Origin: Scolanthus callimorphus
Lineage: Eukaryota; Cnidaria; Anthozoa; Actiniaria; Edwardsiidae
Direction of reading: 5' to 3'
Assembly (NCBI GenBank): GCA_033964015.1
Contig: CM066921.1
Span: 25,153,355 to 25,217,354 of the forward strand
Length of the DNA stretch: 64,000 nucleotides
In this document: positions 36,001 through 49,200 of the stretch, in pieces
Position numbering within the stretch: position 1 is the first letter of the stretch
Layout: each line of letters begins with the position of its first letter
The notes under the pieces: generated by a model
What the model was told of the DNA's origin: nothing
The model's database searches: none
Seen by the model: the letters and a program-made list of their open reading frames with translations, nothing else
Position numbers and translations under genes: made by a program

Positions 36001-39000
36001 TAGTATAATTTTTATGCCATGTATTTGTTTTGTTTTCTTGTTTCTTTTCAGAAGAAATTGTTTAAACTATTAATCCTTTACTCTGCTCACCTCAAATAGC
36101 TTTTGCCTAAGCTGCAAGCAGAGTAATTAGCATCAAAGTGAAATTGGCAATAGGCCTCAGTGAGTTTATACCTAGATATGATCTACCTTCATTCTTTTAT
36201 GTACCTTTCAATGTAAACATGTATATAGAGCACAATTGTTTTTAATATTCAATGTTGTAAACTCTCACCTATGTCGGGGAAGGTGACAGGTTTTCTCAAG
36301 AAATGTTCGTATATCTTTAGACATTTTACTGGCCTGTCTGTACAGCTGGTCTTGGAGACTGATGTCCATTTCTTCAGGGTGTTCAAGAATCTCATCTAAA
36401 ACCAAATAAACCTTTGTTTATGATTTGGTTTTGAAAAAATGATATCAATACATAATAATACATAGAGGATATTACACGGTGGCGCGAAGATATGAGTTTT
36501 ATTTTCGAGTGGCAAGAACAATATTTTACGAACGAGCGCAGTGAATTGTCAGCCTTCAGGAAGACCACGCAACTCCTAGCAAAATAACTTTAACACCTGT
36601 GAGAATATCCACTTACCAATTCTAGAAAGCTGGTTCTTTAGATCCAATACCTTAAGAGGTATACATTCTGGGGCTTCAGCCAAGTTCAATGTTGGAAGAC
36701 ACATGCTCAGTCGTTTCATTATTGTATGATGTCTTAGTTTCTCCCTTGCAAGGTGATCCCCTCCTTCACATGCTTTCACATAATCCTCTGGTATGTTCAT
36801 TAGCTCATACTGCAACAGGGTATCTCGAAGCATAACCAGAGTGTCTACAATATTGTCAGGAAGGGTGTCCAGTTCCATGTCATCTTGTGCCTGTTCGTGC
36901 TCTTTGCGATATGCATATCTGACTGCAAACATATCATTTGCCCAGTTTGTAGCAGAACTTGGATAAACATATTTGGGCTTACATGTTACCGTAACAGTGA
37001 CATCTTAAGGCTTGAATCTGTCACACGCCTCATGCCAAACTTCCTCCATGTCATTCACTAGGATTATTACTCCAGGGGAGACATATCCCACTGGATCTGG
37101 GTAATCTGAGGCTGGCAACTGAAAATTCGCTGCAGTAGGTTGAACTGGTGGATGAAGAGGGCGAGAAAAACCTTCAGAAGTTCCACAACGGATGTATGCT
37201 TTGTCGTCTATGGCACGGCGGATAACATTTTCCTTGTTTTCAAATGCCTTTCCAAAGGCTAGGCGGGTGTAGTTCTTTATGTGGCAGCGGTTGTAGTGGA
37301 TGTTGATATGTCGTGCCCCAGCTTTCTTTTGAGAACGGACATGGCACCAAAGGTTTTGCCCACGGTGTTGCTTTGCTTGTCTGCTTGCTTTGTTTCTTGG
37401 CCTGCCCCAAGACCTGACTGTCTCAAGGCTCTTCAACTCTCGCAAGCCATGCTCGGACAGAAACTTATTAGCAATCCTCCTCATTTCTCTTTTGTGCGGC
37501 CTTCTTTGATCTCCCTCGATATAACCTGTTCCTTCATCACCCCATCTTCTCCTGTGTGCTTTCAACTGTTCTGCCAAAACATTATATACTGCAAGCTCAG
37601 CTCCTCTATCAATCCGGTACTTCCCTTTATTCTTCCCTGTTTGTCTTTTGAAACTCCCTTTGAATCTATTAAAATGCTTTCGCGTTAACTTTTTCTTTGC
37701 AGTTTCTTTGTTCCTTTCCAAATTCTGAAGGCGTTCTGCTATATTCTTTAAGTCAAATTCCCTGTCACCAATTTCTTCTTCACTTAGCCTGGACTTCTTT
37801 CTTTCTAGTTCCTCTTCTCTTCTTGAGATATTAGCAGACAGCTTGGTAATGAGTTCCGAAAACTCATTTTCTGAGGCTCTGCGTGCATTTTCAACTTGGA
37901 CCTCTGCTTTGTTTATGAATTCTTGGATACTTTTGCTGTTCTCATTGATACACAGTGATGAGTGTCCAAGCGCATACCTCAATTGGCTACTTGAGTATAT
38001 GGTACTCAAAACAAATTGGAGGATTGCTCCATCTTTCGCAGATGACATGAGGCTCACAATTGACTTCATATTTCCCAGCAATATTGGGGGAATTTCATGA
38101 CTTTGTCCTTCTTCCAGTATTTGGTCAAGACAGCGGCACAACTGTATGGCATTTATAGTTGGCTTGTCATGAAGGCACACAAACCTTGAAGAAAAACATG
38201 ATCATGCTGGAAACTCACGAAATGCTGACTGAGAGAGCAAGAAGCGCCACTTCAGAACGATCGCGTGCTAGAACAGAGTCGTTGGGAGGTTTGCTCGATG
38301 AGTTGATGGTAAACTCATGTCTGCCATTTGAGATTGCATTCGAAGAATACGCTGCCACGTTGCCTTTTGTAGTTCAGTCTAGAGATAAAAAAAAGTGCAA
38401 GAGTACAGTTCCGCGAAGTTCTCCTTTCCAGCTATGGGCTCCCAGTAATTTTACTTGAGAACAAAGACCGAAGGTGAGTGCTGAAACTGGTGCTAAAATC
38501 AGCTCTCTGAGGAAAAACAACACCACAGGAGCTTTATGCTATTTGCACCCAAAGCATTTCTGAATTCCAGATCCGGTACTTTGATGTCTGGTTGCAGCTG
38601 TTTTAATATTAAATATTTTTATATCAATTGTCAATTTCTTTTCTATGCTCTGTGAGAATACAATATACAATGTTTTATTTTTCAATTGACAATTATATGA
38701 CATTTTGTTCCATGATCATATGTTTTTTCTTCAAGGTTTGTGTGCTTTCATGACAAGCCAACTATAAATGCCAACTATACAAACCAGCTTGCTGCAGTCA
38801 GGTTACAAAGTGAAACCTGGACATGCTTGAATCGAAGGATCTCATTATTAAAAGCTCTGCGAACATCTCTGCGTCTAGGCACCATTTTGTTATCCCAAGG
38901 TCTTCTGGGTAATTTTTACCCAGAAGTCTCTAGGATCGAGATTAAGATGGCGGACGTCGCGGCGACCGAAGTTGTTCGTTCAGAGCTGTCTACATTCCTT

Positions 39001-42000
39001 AAAGGAATTTCTCTAGATCAATTCTACGAAGTGTTGGTAGAGAAAGGTATTACACAACCAGAACATATCGAGGATGTACAGGAAAAGGATGCAGAAGACT
39101 TTGGAATGAGCAAATTTCAAGTGAAACGACTAGTGCGCGAATTCATTTCCTGGAAGGTGCGAAAATCTGAGCAGCCCAAACCACCACCAGCAAGTCAGCC
39201 AGAATATCGGATATCCAGTAGCTCAGTAAAATTACAGTTGCATGAAGGATTCAGAACATTTCTTCATACTAGGGACGGGGAGGGAAATATTTTTGTTCCA
39301 GCGCACAGGCTGAAAGAGAAGTTCAAAAGCCTGTGGTACAAGAATCCACTCAATCCCACGCAGCAGTTTTCAAACACTTTCATCCTCGAAATGGCAGAAT
39401 ATCGACAGCAGTTCGAAACGAGTTCGAGATCTTGCGAGTTGTGGTGTCGAAAAATGCGCGGGGATCGCATTCAACTCCTGCTAGCTTGCGCACAGCCCAG
39501 CTCAGTGTCAAAGTGGAGTGCGTACTACCAAAAGAAAAGTGTGGTGGGAATTCAGCATCTCACAAAAGAGCGGTATCCAGAAGTTGTCCAAATGTTAGAT
39601 AGTCACAAAGAAGGACAAAGTATACCCCGTGCAATTTACGACTCCTTGTGCAAGTTCGAGGAAGGTTTGGAGCAGGCCCAAAGTTTGGCAAAGGAGTCGG
39701 TGCAAAAATGCCAAAATCTGATAGCATCATGCGGTCAGCCAAGAGCTGAAGGTGAGAATAGCTGCCACGAAGAGGGGGGGGGGGGGGGGGGGGGGAGATT
39801 CCCATATAAAAATGTCAGCGTGCTCAGAAATGCTCCACAATACGTCTTCCGGTGAATTTATATTTTTTGCATACTAAAAGAAGGTAAAGATAGAAGACCC
39901 ACAACCATTTTCCTGTCAAGCACCAGCAGCTTAAATGGGAGTCCCCCGGGAGTAGCTGTCACTTTATTAAATGAGAATGAAACTCAGACTGGCATTGACA
40001 AGTGTGGAAGCACAAATCGGTCTGAGGGCCATTTGATAGAACCCTATTTTTAATACTGGTTGGAGCAAATTTCATCTTTGACTCTGTGTGTTAGTGTTAA
40101 GCCCTTAGCTCCAAGTTGGAGCATGGGCCATTGACAAAATTCCTCCATTGTCTCCTATTCTTAGCCAGGTGTTCCATCTCCCTCCAATTCAGTCCTAGTT
40201 TCTTCATCTCTTTCTCCGTATCCCTCCTCCAGGTGTTTCTAGGGCGACCCCTTCCCCTCTTGCCTTGAGGATTCCACCGCAGGGCTTGTCTGGTGATACT
40301 GCCTGGGGAACGTCTAAGGGTGTGACCCAACCAGGTCCACTTGCGCTTCCTCACCTGCGTCAAGATTGGTAGTTGGTTTGCTCTATCCCAAAGCTCCTCA
40401 TTTGTGACCTTGTCTGTCCAGTGTATCTTAAGAATCCTGCGAAGGCAATGATTGCTGTATGTTTGTAGTTTTTCATTGTCTTCACTGTCATTCGCCAGGT
40501 CTCTGCTCCATATAACAAGACTGCCTTGACATTCGAGTTGAAAATGCGTATCTTAGTTGCTGAAGATATTTCGGAAGAGCTCCAGATCTTCTTTAGGGAA
40601 TTGAACACACCTCGTGCTTTGTTGATTCTAGCTGAAACATCTGCATCTGTACCTCCACATGTGTCAACAACGCTTCCTAGATAAGTGAAGGACTCTACCT
40701 CCTCGATGTCGAATCCGTCAACGCTGATCTTCCTGTTGGCAGTGGAATTAATTTTCATGACTTTGGTTTTCTTGTCACTGATGAGAAGGCCTGCTTTCTT
40801 AGATGTTTCTGCCACAAAGGTGGTTTTGCTCTGCATTTGAGAACTTGAATGGGATAGCAAGGCGATGTCGTCAGCGTAATCAAGGTCATCCATCCATCTT
40901 TGACTCTAGTGAAACCAATTGCAAAGTGATTACACCTTTTATGAATAAAACCTAAATGAGTATACAAATTGTAAATTACTCAATGATAGTCATCTGAAAT
41001 CATCTCTGATTGTAAATTGATTGATTTTATTCATCTGAATTAAAAAGAAAAACTTTGTAAAAAAACTCTTTGACATAAAGTCTGACTATGCCAGACCCTG
41101 TGGTTTTATTTTCAGATGAGAAAAAAAAACATTCTGATATTTCTTTAGAAATATATGATTGATTCATGTGTAATTTAATACATAGGTCTATTTGAAACAA
41201 AGAAGTTCTACACAAACCTGTTGCCAACCTTGCAGGCTACAGAGACTTCCATCATGGAAGAAGTTAGGAAAGTTGCATCCCTAGTGAATGAAGCCAGAAG
41301 GAAGTATGGATCCTCTGTGAGTTCCAAATCTTTAGAAAGAAAAAGAAAAAAAAAAACATCTGAAGAAGGAACGCAAGGCAAAAGCAAGGAAAGCAAGTGG
41401 GAAACATCAACCAGATGTTATAAATCTTGAGGATGAAAAATGTGAAGGAGAGGGCAGTAAACAAGGAAGCAAAAGAGTTAGAAGCAAGGAAGAAATTCAA
41501 AATGACAGCAAGGAAGAATTTGAAGATGACGGCAAGGAAGAAATTGAAGATGACAGCAAGGAAGAAATTGAAGATGACAGCAAGGAAGAAATTGAAGATC
41601 ATGAAGATCATACATCACAGGGTTGGGTCACTGTAGAGGAAGATGATGGCAATGATGAATAGATACCCTAGTTTGGCTGCTTTGTTTGAGAAGACTATTA
41701 TTTCAATATAGTAAAAAGCCATTATGACATTTCATAGTTTTGTTGATTTAATATTTAAATAACAAGTACAAATACAGGGTAGATAGAATTATAAATATAT
41801 AAATGGTGTTACATTTTCAAGAGGATTTTGCCCTTTCCACATGAAAAATGTGAATTAATTTTGAAAGGATGCAACCCAAGTAATGTTCTACTTAGAAATC
41901 AAACTCATCTGTACACTGAAAAGTGAAACACATATCCATATATGATTGTCATTTCCATGCAATGTTTAATGCAGAGGCAGGTCCAGGGGGGCAGGAGAGC

Positions 42001-43215
42001 CCAAAGCCCCTCTTTTGGCAGCAGAAAAAAATAACTCACATATGACAAAAAATAAGCAAGCATTTTTGCAGTTAGCCCCCCTAAAATTAGGACGAAACTC
42101 ACTTACCCTCCCCCCTCCCTCCCCCCTGCCTAAAAATTTGCCTGTTATGCTCTATCATTACATCAAAGAAGACTCTCATAATATTGAGAATGAAAGAAGA
42201 CATATAATTATAAAAGGACATTATCTTTTACAAATTCTTATTTTTAGGTACGTAACTAAGAAAATTATTTATTTTCAATGAGCATTTCGCTCTAGCAATT
42301 ATATGTCTATACAAAGTTGTATTAAAATTATTTTGTGGACACTTTTATAATAGAGGTTATGTGAATTGAAGACTTTCAAATTATCATGTTTTGAGAAAGC
42401 TATCCTTCAAGTTAAAATATTTCTTTAAATAAAGTTGATTTCAATTTGAACTGACACAGCATGTAAATTGTGTGGTTCCAAAAAATATCCAAATCCCCCC
42501 CCCCCCCCAGGAGGGGGTCAATTTTACCTGATTTCTTCCATGCAAATACTGTATTTTCCTTTGGAATTTCCAATCTGACACAGTATTAACATAAAGTGCA
42601 CATTGACTGCTACTTTCTCATGGCCATACCTAGAAATTTTGATCAGGGGAAGGGGCAAGCCTTATCATGCTCTCTTTTCTAGGGTGCAAAGATTTGTTCC
42701 CTCACATGTCAACATATTTTAATTTTGTCTTTTGTGTGGGGACAACTACCCACACTGCCCACTCCCTAGGTATAGGTATGGCCATGTTTCCTAGAAAACA
42801 AATTAAATAATCCAGATGTCACATGCCAACCCAATCAAGAGGGATATATACATTTGTTTCAGTACATGACATTTTTATATATCTAAATGGTATAGTGACT
42901 GTGGCACATCAAAAAAGGTTGGTGCAATTCACAAGACAGCTAGGTTTGTGATCCATGAAAAAAAAGTCTAAAAACTGTGGAGATAGGTCTCCAAAACGGA
43001 AATATTAAAGTAATGTAGCCCAAATGAGATAGGAGGGACAACAAGCGATCCTCACTGTGTGATCACTTTGGTCTGATGACATGATAACATATTTCTTTAG
43101 TCATAGACTTGTGAAGCTATGCATGATATTTTTTTTTTGCGGAATTCCTTTGCACGATATTTTTTTTCACTGAGAAAGCTGTGCTCGAATTTTTTTTTGG
43201 TATTTGCCCAACATA

Positions 43216-43246
<31 letters not shown>

Positions 43247-46200
43247 CCCCCCCCCCCCCCCCCTCAAGTATCTAATGGTCCGTCCCTAATACAATTAAAT
43301 TAATACATATTGCCTATCAGGATACCTCAGAAAACGTGCTATGACTTGTCATGGGTTTCCTGGTCAGGCCTGTACTTTCCTATGCGGTATACACGCTGGA
43401 ACTCGATATCAGTCACCCTCTCATCCTCTATCTGCAGCGTATCACTGAGAAACTCTCTCAAAACCTCCTCGGTGTTCTCTCTTCAGCCGAGTCTGCTATG
43501 TTGTAAAATCGCAGATTCTCCCTCCTCGTATAGACCTCGTGGCAGAGTAGCTGCCGGCGAAGCAAAGCGACATCCCCTCCTCGTTTACCTTCTCAAGTTC
43601 ACCGCCTAGAGTAGAACACTCGTGACTGACGAACAGCAGACTGCTTTTCAACTCTAGCGATTTCTTTTGATGCGTTGTCTGCGTCGCGTCTAAGGATTCC
43701 ACCCTAGCTTCTCGAGTATCTTTTAGAGCCTCACGTTAACCGACGAGAAGTACGCCGCCATTTCTTCTCCTTCGCTGTGAGAGCTATTTTTTTTTTTTAT
43801 CTTCTGGACTAGCAGCCGAATCTCCAGAGCTGCTTGTTCTAAGTTTCCATTTTGTAGAAAGGTGGCTAGACTCCATTAACAGTTCAAAGATATCGAGAGA
43901 ACCGCTTCCAAGCAAAGCGCCTCAGCGGAGCTCCTTACACTTCCATGGTCACGGTCGCGATGCTATATTATTCCTGTTTGATCCACCAATCTGCACGGCT
44001 TTGTCGTAAGGAAGACCACCAGCCTTCGATTCTTTGGTTTGCCTGGGATGTTCAATACTGGTACATTTTCTTCGTGTGAAAGAGTATTTGTAATATCCTG
44101 ACCAATAATACGGCGTAATATCCTGACCATGAAGTAAGATTGCAATGCTGCAACAATGACATTCTCATTACCAGTCAGATCGCACTATCACTGGACATCT
44201 ACCAGCAATTTTCACAGTATCTAAATCAACTTTCCTGGGAAGTTTGGATCATTGTTAGACCTTTCTTCCTTTCAATGTCTGATATTCATTGACGCCCTAT
44301 GAAATTTTTCACGTAGATCTGCAGTGGCATGTAAGGGTATCCTCTATGGAAATGTTCCCTTATTATTAGTTCTGCTTAACTTGCTTCACGCGCCGCCATT
44401 ATTGCGCAAGGACTTGGTCTCAAAATCTTCCACCCCAGGAATCCCAAACAGACAAGCTGATTAACTCATTTTCTACCAGTTCTACGGAGGAGCTGATTTT
44501 CTACAGAGAAGGTGAATTTCTACGGAGGAGCTGACTTTCTACGGAGAAGAGACATTTCTACGGAGGAGCTGATTTTGTATGGAGAAGAGACATTTCTTCA
44601 GAGGAGCTGATGTTCTACGGGGAAGCTGATTTTTCAAGGAGAAGCTACATTTCTATATTTATAGAGATAACAGCAAGACTTTTGTATTGAAGGGTCGTGT
44701 CCCTTGTTGGTCCCCGTATAAAAATTATTCCGCAGACTTAACAAGCTCAACTCAACTTCATTTAATTGTCGAGCAAAATCAACCTTCTAACCAATTGGCT
44801 TGCTGCTATCGAGATTGATTAACGGATTTCTGTTTGACATTTCTGGATAACTTCCACTTCGTTTTGTGAAATTTTATATTTTGGCTTGAAATTGATGTTG
44901 TATTCGTGTTGCTGTATATTCAAGAAGGTAAATTGTTGGATATTGAACTGTTATCCTAGCCTTTCATTCGTACCTCGTCCGTATTTAACTTATGTTAACT
45001 GAGCACTAACTACGTGAATTGTAGCCCACGTGGGTACATTTGATTTTGATCAACGCCATGTGACACATACAGCGGAACTCCGATTTTACGATCTTCGATC
45101 TTACTAACGATATCCCCGAATTTACGATTACATTTCTGGGTCATGGCGAAAAATACAGAACGTATGAAACAGAACCCCGATGTAACGATACTCGGTCCAA
45201 CGATATTCCCAACTTGGTAATCTTGGGACCAAAGCGTAAATTTGTTCCCACTACAACGATATAGATGCGGCCGGTCTATGGCTAAAAAAAATTGGACAGA
45301 AACTGTAGCAATCATACGATTTCCAAACCAAAAGCTACTTCCAACGATTAACTGATTCAAGAGCTCTTTTGCGTTTCCTTTACGCAAAGTCTCCTTTAAC
45401 CCTCATAGCTACTTAATGTGCTTAATAAGTGGGACCATGAAGGTTCACATGAAAGCAGCTTCCTTCCGCACCTGGTTAATACGGCCGTAACTAACACGCA
45501 TATCCGAGCTCTAATATTTTTTTTTTGGTTTTAGGTTTGGAAAGTCAATTCAGAAAGATGGATGGACATAATCTTGGATTTCGTTATGACTATGGCTCCA
45601 TAATGCACTACCCGCCATTTGCATGGACCAAAGACGGACGCGTGACCATTGAGCCAAAAGATGCGAGGGCTTATCGTGTCATGGGGCAAAGGGAAAAGCT
45701 TAGCGAAATAGACATTGGTCAAGTTAACAAACTATATGGCTGCAACGCAGCGACTAAGCCGCCCACAACCACCATACAACCGCCCACAACTACCACACAA
45801 CCGCCCACAACTGCCACACAACCGCCCACAACTACCACACAACCGCCCACAACTACCACACAACGGCCCACAACTACCACACAATTGCCCACAACTACCA
45901 CACAACCGCTCACAACTACCGTTAAGCCACCTACAACTACAACTCAGCCACCCACGACTACCACACAACCGCCCACAACTACCACACAACGGCCCACAAC
46001 TACCACACAACCGCCCACAACTACCGTTAAGCCACCTACAACTACAACTCAGCCACCCACGACTACCACACAACCGCCCACAACTACCACACAACCGCCC
46101 ACAACGACCACACAACCGCCCACAACTACCACACAACCGCCCACAACTACCACTAAGCCACCTGCAACTACAACTCAGCCACCAACGACTACCACACAAC

Positions 46201-49200
46201 GGCCCACAACTACCGTTAAGCCACCTACAACTACAACTCAGTCACCCACGACTACCACACAACCGCCCACAACTACCACACAACCGCCCACAACGACCAC
46301 ACAACCACCCACAACTACCACACAACCGCCCACAACTACCACACAACCGCCCACAACGACCACACAGCCGCCCACAACTACCACACAACCGCCCACAACT
46401 ACCACACAACCGTCCACAACTACCACACAACCGCCCACAACTACCACACAACCGCCCACAACTACCACTAAGCCACCTACAACTACAACTCAGCCACCCA
46501 CGACTACCACACAACCGCCCACAACTACCACACAACCACCTACAACAACCACACAACCGCCCACAACTACCACACAACCGCCCACAACTACCACACAACC
46601 GCCCACAACTACCACACAACCGTCCACAACTACCACTAAGCCACCTACAACTACAACTCAGCCACCCACGACTACCACACAACCGCCCACAACTACCACA
46701 CAACCACCTACAACAACCACACAACCGCCCACAACTACCACACAACCGCCCACAACTACCACACAACCGCCCACAACTACCACACAACCACCCACAACTA
46801 CCACACAACGGCCCACAACTACCGTTAAGCCACCTACAACTACAACTCAGCCACCCACGACTACCACACAACCGCCCACAACTACCACACAACCGCCCAC
46901 AACTACCACACAACGGCCCACAACTACCGTTAAGCCACCTACAACTACAACTCAGCCACCCACGACTACCACACAACCGCCCACAACTACAACAGAACCG
47001 CCCACAACTACCACTAAGCCACCTACAACTACAACTCAACCACCCACGACTACCACACAACCCAAGACAACTACCAGACAACCACCTACAACTACCACGC
47101 AACCACCCACAACTACCACTAACCCACCTACAACTAAAACTAACCCACCTACAACTACCAAACAACCACCTACAACGACGCAACAACCACCAACAACTAC
47201 CACACGACCACCTACAACTACCACAGAACGACCAATAACTACCGCGCAACCATCCACAACTACCCAGCAACCGCCGACAACTACCCGGAAACCAAAATCA
47301 AATCGAATTAAAGTACGACTAACTGGTGGATCATCTCCCAACGAGGGTCGTGTTGAACTAAGGCGCGGCAAAGGGCCATGGAAAGCGATCTGTGACCAGG
47401 GCTGGAGCAAGAAGAACGCCCACGTTATTTGCAGGATGCTGAAATATAGAAGAGCTCTTAGGGCCTCTTGGTGTTCTGAGTTCGATTACTGGGGAGACCA
47501 ACGACGTCTAGAGATTGTCTTTTCTAATGTCAAATGCGTGGGTAACGAAACCTCCATTTCCTACTGCAAGAAGCAGCGCAATGGGTTTCCAAACTATTGT
47601 AGATTCCATCATACAGCCGGAGTGGTTTGTGAGACCAATGAAACAAGTAAGGGCAGTAGGACAAAGTCTAATTGTGAACAGAAAAATAGAGCGGATTTCA
47701 AATGACTGTTGAAAATAAAACATACTTACTTTGTACTTATTCCTATACCTAGTCAGTATTGGTGTGTTTACTTTGTATTTGGTTTTACGACAGTCATTTG
47801 AAAAGCACTCTATTCAGTACAGCTGCCCAAAATGGTACTGTTCATGGTATTGGACATCGACACCATTAGGCCAAGAACATTTAATAATTATTCGCCGAAG
47901 GTGAAGCGAATCAGACTTCACTACAAGCATTCGGCTAGTCAGCACATGGTAGAAACTTTCTGCAGTTTTATAGATTAAGCAAAATACGATCGAAATTCTC
48001 GACTATGTACAGTAAAATAATTCAGTTTTTACAAGGTTGGAAGGATGGATTGAAGCAATAAGTTCCCATTTTGTGCCTTAGTTTATGGATTGTGGACTCC
48101 AGAGTTGCCTCGTTCAAACCACTTTGTTCACCTTTTCACCACCGATGTATAACTAAATTTTTAAACCCACTGGCAGATAAATTGAAGTTTCGCTTGGAAT
48201 ATTAAAACAGATAATTAGGAAAATTAGCCTCTTGAAGCCCTGGAACAATTAATAAGACCTTGTTGTTTAAAATGACCACTTCGTTTGATGCCGGGTTGGT
48301 TCGTGATCAAGTGAATCAACATGGCTACTTGTAACTGAAATTCTCATTCAAAAGTCAATGACAGGCTTCCACTATTTACTGGACCTTTCGACGTACAGGT
48401 AAAATGTTCAAAGTAGAATAAGAGCTTCTTGTGATATGTTTTCGACACAATTGCCTTTTATTAATTGCTTATGAAAAGTTCCTAAGAACTAAGTACGATA
48501 AATAAATTACCTCTTCGATTCACATTGAAAGACTAGAAAAACTACATAAAATGTTTGAAATGAATTTTGCTGCGTTTTGAGTCAGTTAGTTCCTTTAGAA
48601 ATTAAAAATGACCGAGCTACTTGGAAACGAAAACATTATCCCGAGATTGAGGAGCCCGATCTCGGAATGTTGTGGCAATATTCCGAGATAGCGAACCAAT
48701 CAAAAAACGCGATTTAAGAAGGTTCCCAAATATACTAAAAATATTTAGCCGTTGCCCCTGACCACCTAAACAATTTTATTCAAGTTCGGGTATCTTACGA
48801 AATTTCATTCATTTTGGTATCGATTGTTGTCTGTTTACGTGAGACATCTTAAATGATAATGACGACAACATCGATAGCGCCACACTGGCGATGATATTTG
48901 TTACAAAGCTTTCCTCCATTTGTTACAATGTCAGGACACGCAAAGTTCGGGGTGTCACGGTCAGGTTTCAAACGGAACAAGTGCGCGCTCTCAAACGATC
49001 AATACGGGCAAACGATTAGTGCAAGCAAACGATCAGTTCGGGAAAGCGATCAGTACGAGCTTACAATGTTCCTAAATTTAAGAGCATTTACTTGTGATCT
49101 CCCACTGGACGAAAAAATGGATTTACACCACGAGCAAATCTGAAGCAAACATATAGTAAATACCAGATTTGCTTGTGTTTGATCAGATTTGCTCAAACAC

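Larger units (their letters stand above)
31813..43286. mobile_element. 11,474-bp DNA transposon with TAA target duplication, DDE/protease gene and SAM gene
   Basis: Inverted ends: GGGAAGGACCATTAGATATT at 31813 and, in inverse, GGGACGGACCATTAGATACT ending at 43286. TAA is duplicated at 31810-31812 and 43287-43289. A 3-bp TWA duplication is typical of PIF/Harbinger-type insertion, but the proteins are not ordinary Harbinger proteins. Two divergent transcription units start near the centre (38.2-38.9 kb): a minus-strand gene with at least seven exons and a plus-strand SAM-domain gene. A 5'-truncated LINE (40086-40894) and a LINE tail (33372-33770) are nested inside. The right end has a 47-bp C-rich homopolymer. 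Confidence 0.82.

Noticed and set aside
37281..37688. 135-codon plus-strand ORF
   Set aside because: Antisense to the conserved minus-strand transposon exon; composition follows from it.
45715..47270. 507-codon plus-frame and 342-codon minus-frame ORFs (HNRPQLP and SCGRLCG repeats)
   Set aside because: Shadow frames of the TTTQPP minisatellite; no independent start, domain or splice context.
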